A model generated the notes under the pieces. The model did no database searches, was not told where the DNA came from, and was given only the letters and a program-made list of their open reading frames with translations. A DNA stretch of 8,510 nucleotides from Chloroflexota bacterium (GTDB lineage: Bacteria; Chloroflexota; Limnocylindria; Limnocylindrales; CSP1-4), in the NCBI GenBank assembly GCA_013695505.1, contig JACDAH010000272.1, positions 1-8,510 on the forward strand, in the 5' to 3' direction. The position numbers were made by a program, and so were the translations under genes. Of the stretch, positions 6,270 to 8,510 are shown in pieces. Within the stretch, counting starts at the first letter, position 1, and each line of letters opens with the position of its first letter.

Positions 6270-7442
6270 ATGCGACGGACGATCGGGATCGGCGTGATCG
6301 GGATGGGCTGGATGGGCGATGCTCACAGTCGCTCGTACCGTCTCGTCGGGGATCGGTTCCGCGCGCGTGGCGTGGATGCCCGCCTGGTCGCCTGCGCCGA
6401 TGTCGACGTCGCCCGGGCGGAGGCGGCCCGCGACCGCTTCGGGTTCGAACGCGCGACGACGGACTGGCACGACGTCGTGGCCGACCCGTCGATCGAGGCG
6501 ATCAGCATCACGGCCCCGAACGCCGCCCACCTCGCGATCATCGACGCGGCGATCGAGGCCGGCAAGCACATCCTGTGCGAGAAGCCAGTCGGCCGGACGC
6601 CGGCGGAGACGCTCCGCGCCGCCGAGCTGGCGCGGGGCAGCCAGGTGGTCACGTTCGTCGGCTACAACTACCGCTGGGCACCCGTCGTCCAGCATGCGCG
6701 GGACCTCATTGCCGACGGCGCGATCGGCGAGCTGACTCACTATCGCGGTCGGTTCCTCAACGGCTACGCCAAGGATCCCAACGGCGTGCTCTCGTGGCGG
6801 TTCACCGCGGAGCAGGGCTATGGCACCCTGTCGGACCTCCTCTCGCACGCGATCGACATGGCTCATCTCCTCGCGGGCCCGATCGCCGACGTGATCGGCA
6901 ACCGTCAGACATTCATTCCGTCGCGGCCGCTCCCCCGCGCCGGTGGAACCCACTACGACACCGCCGGCCCGGACGACCCGCGCGGCGACGTGACCAACGA
7001 GGACTATGTCGGGGCGCTCGTCCAATTCGAGGGCGGCGCCCAGGGCACGCTCGAAGCCTGCCGGGTGATCACCGGCTCGCAGTGCGACCTTGCGTTCGAG
7101 GTCCATGGGACGACGGGCGCCCTCGCCTGGACGTTCGAGCGGATGAACGAGCTGCGTGTCTACCGCCGAAACGACGCCGCCCCGGCCGACGAGGGCTGGA
7201 TGACGGAGCTGAGCGGTCCGGCCCATCCGCGCCACCGGAACTTCAACCCGGGCTGGGCCACCGGCCTCGGGTTCGACGATCTCAAGGTCATCGAGGCCGC
7301 CGAATTCCTGACCGCCATTGCGACCGGGGCTCGGGCCGTCCCGAGCTTCGAGGACGCAGCCGCCGTGGCCCGCGTCCAGCAGGCGATCGCCGCATCGTGG
7401 GCGAGCCGATCGTGGGAGCGTGTCGCACCGGCCCAGCGATGA
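6270..7442 (+). CDS. Gfo/Idh/MocA family NAD(P)-dependent oxidoreductase
   Basis: A 390-aa cytosolic dehydrogenase of the glucose-fructose oxidoreductase/inositol dehydrogenase family; members usually oxidise or reduce a hydroxyl of sugars, inositols or related cyclic compounds. The Rossmann domain opens with [12 protein letters not shown] (residues 8-19, GxGxxG) and strand 2 ends [14 protein letters not shown] (80-87) and the catalytic EKP (104-106, K105) in HILCEKPVG follow. The C-terminal domain starts around GYNYRWAP (131-138) and holds [16 protein letters not shown] (188-203), with H193 and D196 at the family's catalytic His/Asp positions. The tail has a helix typical of the family ([19 protein letters not shown]). 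ATG 6270 was chosen by SD spacing. Substrate cannot be told: the neighbours (DUF218 upstream, a PLP enzyme downstream) do not indicate a sugar pathway. Family call is firm, specific reaction unknown. Confidence 0.93.
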   Translation: MRRTIGIGVIGMGWMGDAHSRSYRLVGDRFRARGVDARLVACADVDVARAEAARDRFGFERATTDWHDVVADPSIEAISITAPNAAHLAIIDAAIEAGKHILCEKPVGRTPAETLRAAELARGSQVVTFVGYNYRWAPVVQHARDLIADGAIGELTHYRGRFLNGYAKDPNGVLSWRFTAEQGYGTLSDLLSHAIDMAHLLAGPIADVIGNRQTFIPSRPLPRAGGTHYDTAGPDDPRGDVTNEDYVGALVQFEGGAQGTLEACRVITGSQCDLAFEVHGTTGALAWTFERMNELRVYRRNDAAPADEGWMTELSGPAHPRHRNFNPGWATGLGFDDLKVIEAAEFLTAIATGARAVPSFEDAAAVARVQQAIAASWASRSWERVAPAQR

Positions 7443-7595
7443 CAGCGGTACCCGGCTTCTGATGACGCGTTCGCCGATCGTGGCCGCAGGGCTCTTCGCC
7501 GCACGATCCGGGTCCTCTTCCCCATCCTGGGACCAAGCCGCGACGTCAGCCGCGGGGGCGGAGTCGCCATCCCGGTGGCGTACGATTTGCCGGCC
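7443..7595. other. Intergenic gap, no gene seen
   Basis: 153 bases between the Gfo/Idh/MocA stop and the PLP-enzyme ATG. No reading frame with coding character and no clear terminator: there is one short dyad, CCGCG-8-CGCGG (7538-7555), but no T-run follows. The last third holds the -10-like box. Confidence 0.5.
7581..7586 (+). promoter_or_regulatory. -10-like TACGAT directly before the PLP-enzyme start
   Basis: TACGAT (TANNNT) ends 9 bases before ATG 7596. A start of transcription about 7 bases downstream would fall at 7593, leaving essentially no leader. There is no SD in the gap (tttgccggcc-like sequence). It may mark a leaderless mRNA. Confidence 0.35.
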
Positions 7596-8510
7596 ATGCA
7601 CACGATCCCGGAGCTCGAGCCGTCCGCGATCCGGGCCGCCCACGCCGCGATCGATCCGGCGTTCCGCGACAGCCCGCAATACGTTCACGAAGGCCTGTCG
7701 GCCCGTTTGGGCGCGCCGGTCATCATCAAGCTCGAGACGGCGAACCCGATCCGGTGCTTCAAGGGCCGCGGGACGTCCGTCGTGATGCGTGCCCTCGCGG
7801 CGGACGGCTCGATCGGGCCCGACCGGGCGGTGGTCTGCGCCTCGGCCGGGAACTTCGGCCAGGGCGTGGCCTGGGCAGCCCGTACCCTCGGCATCCCGGC
7901 TTTGGTGTTCGCGTCGCGCCGGGCGAACCGGGCGAAGGTCGTCCGGATGCGGGCCCTCGGTGCCGAGGTCATCGAGATCGGCGACGACTTCGACGAGGCT
8001 CGCGGCGCATCCGAGTCCCACGTCGCCGCGAACGGCGGGCATCTCCTGGTCGACGGCGAGGATCCGCGGATCGCAGCTGGGGCGGCGACGCTTGCGGTCG
8101 AGCTCACCGACGGCGCGGCCGCCGGCGCCCTGCCGTTTCCTGCCGAGATCTCGGTTCCGGTCGGCAACGGGGCGCTGATCGTCGGGCTCGGCTCGTGGCT
8201 CCGCGCAGAGGCGCCTGCGTGCCGGGTGATCGGAGTCCAGGCCGAGGGCGCGGCGGCGATGACGCTCAGCTGGCGCGCGGGGCGGCCGATCGATACCGAC
8301 GACGTCTCGACCTACGCCGACGGCATCGCCTCACGGATCGCGATCCCGGCCGCAGTTGAGCTGATGCTCGGCCGGGTCGACGACATGCGGATCGTCTCCG
8401 ACGTCGCCCTGCGCGCGGCTCAGGCCGAGCTGACCGCCGAGCTCGGTGTCACCGTCGAAGGCGCCGCGGCAGCGTCCTGGGCGGGACTGCTGGCGGGGAC
8501 CCGACCGAAC
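7596..8510 (+). CDS. PLP-dependent threonine/serine dehydratase-like enzyme, C-terminus beyond window
   Basis: The frame from ATG 7596 stays open to the last base (305 codons, no stop), so the C-terminus lies outside the window. It is a fold-type II PLP enzyme of the tryptophan-synthase-beta superfamily. In order: PIRCFKGRGTS (residues 51-61) with the PLP Schiff-base lysine K56; SAGNFGQGVAWAA (83-95), the substrate- and cofactor-binding loop; a second open sheet with RMRALGAEVIEIG; PVGNGALIVGLGSWL (188-202), the phosphate-binding glycine-rich loop; ADGIASRIAIPAAVELML (241-258), which matches the threonine dehydratase segment; and VTVEGAAAASWAGL (285-298), close to the family's EPSGA. Family members deaminate threonine or serine. 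The glycine loop reads GNGAL rather than the GGGGL of IlvA, and the K56 motif is FKGRG rather than SFKxRG, so substrate is open. No allosteric domain is visible yet. Confidence 0.85.
   Translation, partial: MHTIPELEPSAIRAAHAAIDPAFRDSPQYVHEGLSARLGAPVIIKLETANPIRCFKGRGTSVVMRALAADGSIGPDRAVVCASAGNFGQGVAWAARTLGIPALVFASRRANRAKVVRMRALGAEVIEIGDDFDEARGASESHVAANGGHLLVDGEDPRIAAGAATLAVELTDGAAAGALPFPAEISVPVGNGALIVGLGSWLRAEAPACRVIGVQAEGAAAMTLSWRAGRPIDTDDVSTYADGIASRIAIPAAVELMLGRVDDMRIVSDVALRAAQAELTAELGVTVEGAAAASWAGLLAGTRPN

Noticed and set aside
7538..7555. Dyad CCGCG-8-CGCGG as a terminator of the Gfo/Idh/MocA gene
   Set aside because: Only 5 base pairs and no T-run follows.
6180..8042. A 620-codon open frame on the minus strand opposite three plus-strand genes
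   Set aside because: It lies antisense to clear family members (Gfo/Idh/MocA, PLP enzyme) and its residues are low-complexity Arg/Gly/Ala/Asp-rich, as expected from GC-rich shadow frames.
1..8510. tRNA, rRNA, CRISPR repeats, transposase or phage genes
   Set aside because: No tRNA-like fold with the expected T-loop sequence, no spaced repeats, and no transposase or integrase motif found on either strand by reading.

Overview
This is a GC-rich chromosomal window with tightly packed genes that strongly prefer G or C at the third codon position. The gene content (a complete lutABC-type lactate-oxidation cluster, an Rv3369-like PPOX/F420 flavoprotein, an AlkZ-like winged-helix glycosylase and TANNNT -10-like boxes) suggests a free-living Chloroflexota (Limnocylindria-like) or an actinobacterium. 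That placement is inferred from style and families; no rRNA or other phylogenetic marker is present.

Layout. The left half (1-4512) is one minus-strand run read right to left: an AlkZ-like DNA glycosylase (4512-3481), a GNAT acetyltransferase overlapping it by 8 bases (3488-2970), a small unrecognised protein (2940-2671), then lutA (2667-1918), lutB (1921-398) and the first 133 codons of lutC, which leaves the window at base 1. Gaps are a few bases at most or are overlaps, apart from about 30 bases before the small gene, so this looks like one transcription unit. LutA, LutB and LutC together form the cytosolic iron-sulfur L-lactate oxidation complex. The glycosylase/GNAT pair at the promoter end has no obvious metabolic link to it.

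The divergent gap at 4513-4712 is not plain spacer. Bases of about 4550-4660 read on the plus strand as the last ~35 residues of a TGS domain of the DRG/OBG GTPase type, with an in-frame stop just upstream, no start codon and no GTPase body. It looks like the 3' stump of a lost gene. Next come a -10-like TACCCT and a strong Shine-Dalgarno sequence for the first plus-strand gene.

The right half (4713-8510) is all plus strand: a PPOX-class flavin/F420-type oxidoreductase (4713-5147), a five-helix membrane protein with a C-terminal DUF218 (SanA/YdcF) domain (5191-6204), a Gfo/Idh/MocA oxidoreductase with its own -10-like box and SD (6270-7442), and a PLP-dependent threonine/serine dehydratase-like enzyme (7596 to beyond the window end) whose start lies so close to a -10-like box that it may be leaderless. 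These four do not form a recognisable pathway and appear to be separate housekeeping or accessory genes.

No mobile element, CRISPR array, tRNA or rRNA was seen, and I found no clear evidence of a new multi-gene system. The items most worth a second look are the TGS-domain stump, the small unknown gene inside the lut unit, and the coupling of an AlkZ-type glycosylase with a GNAT.
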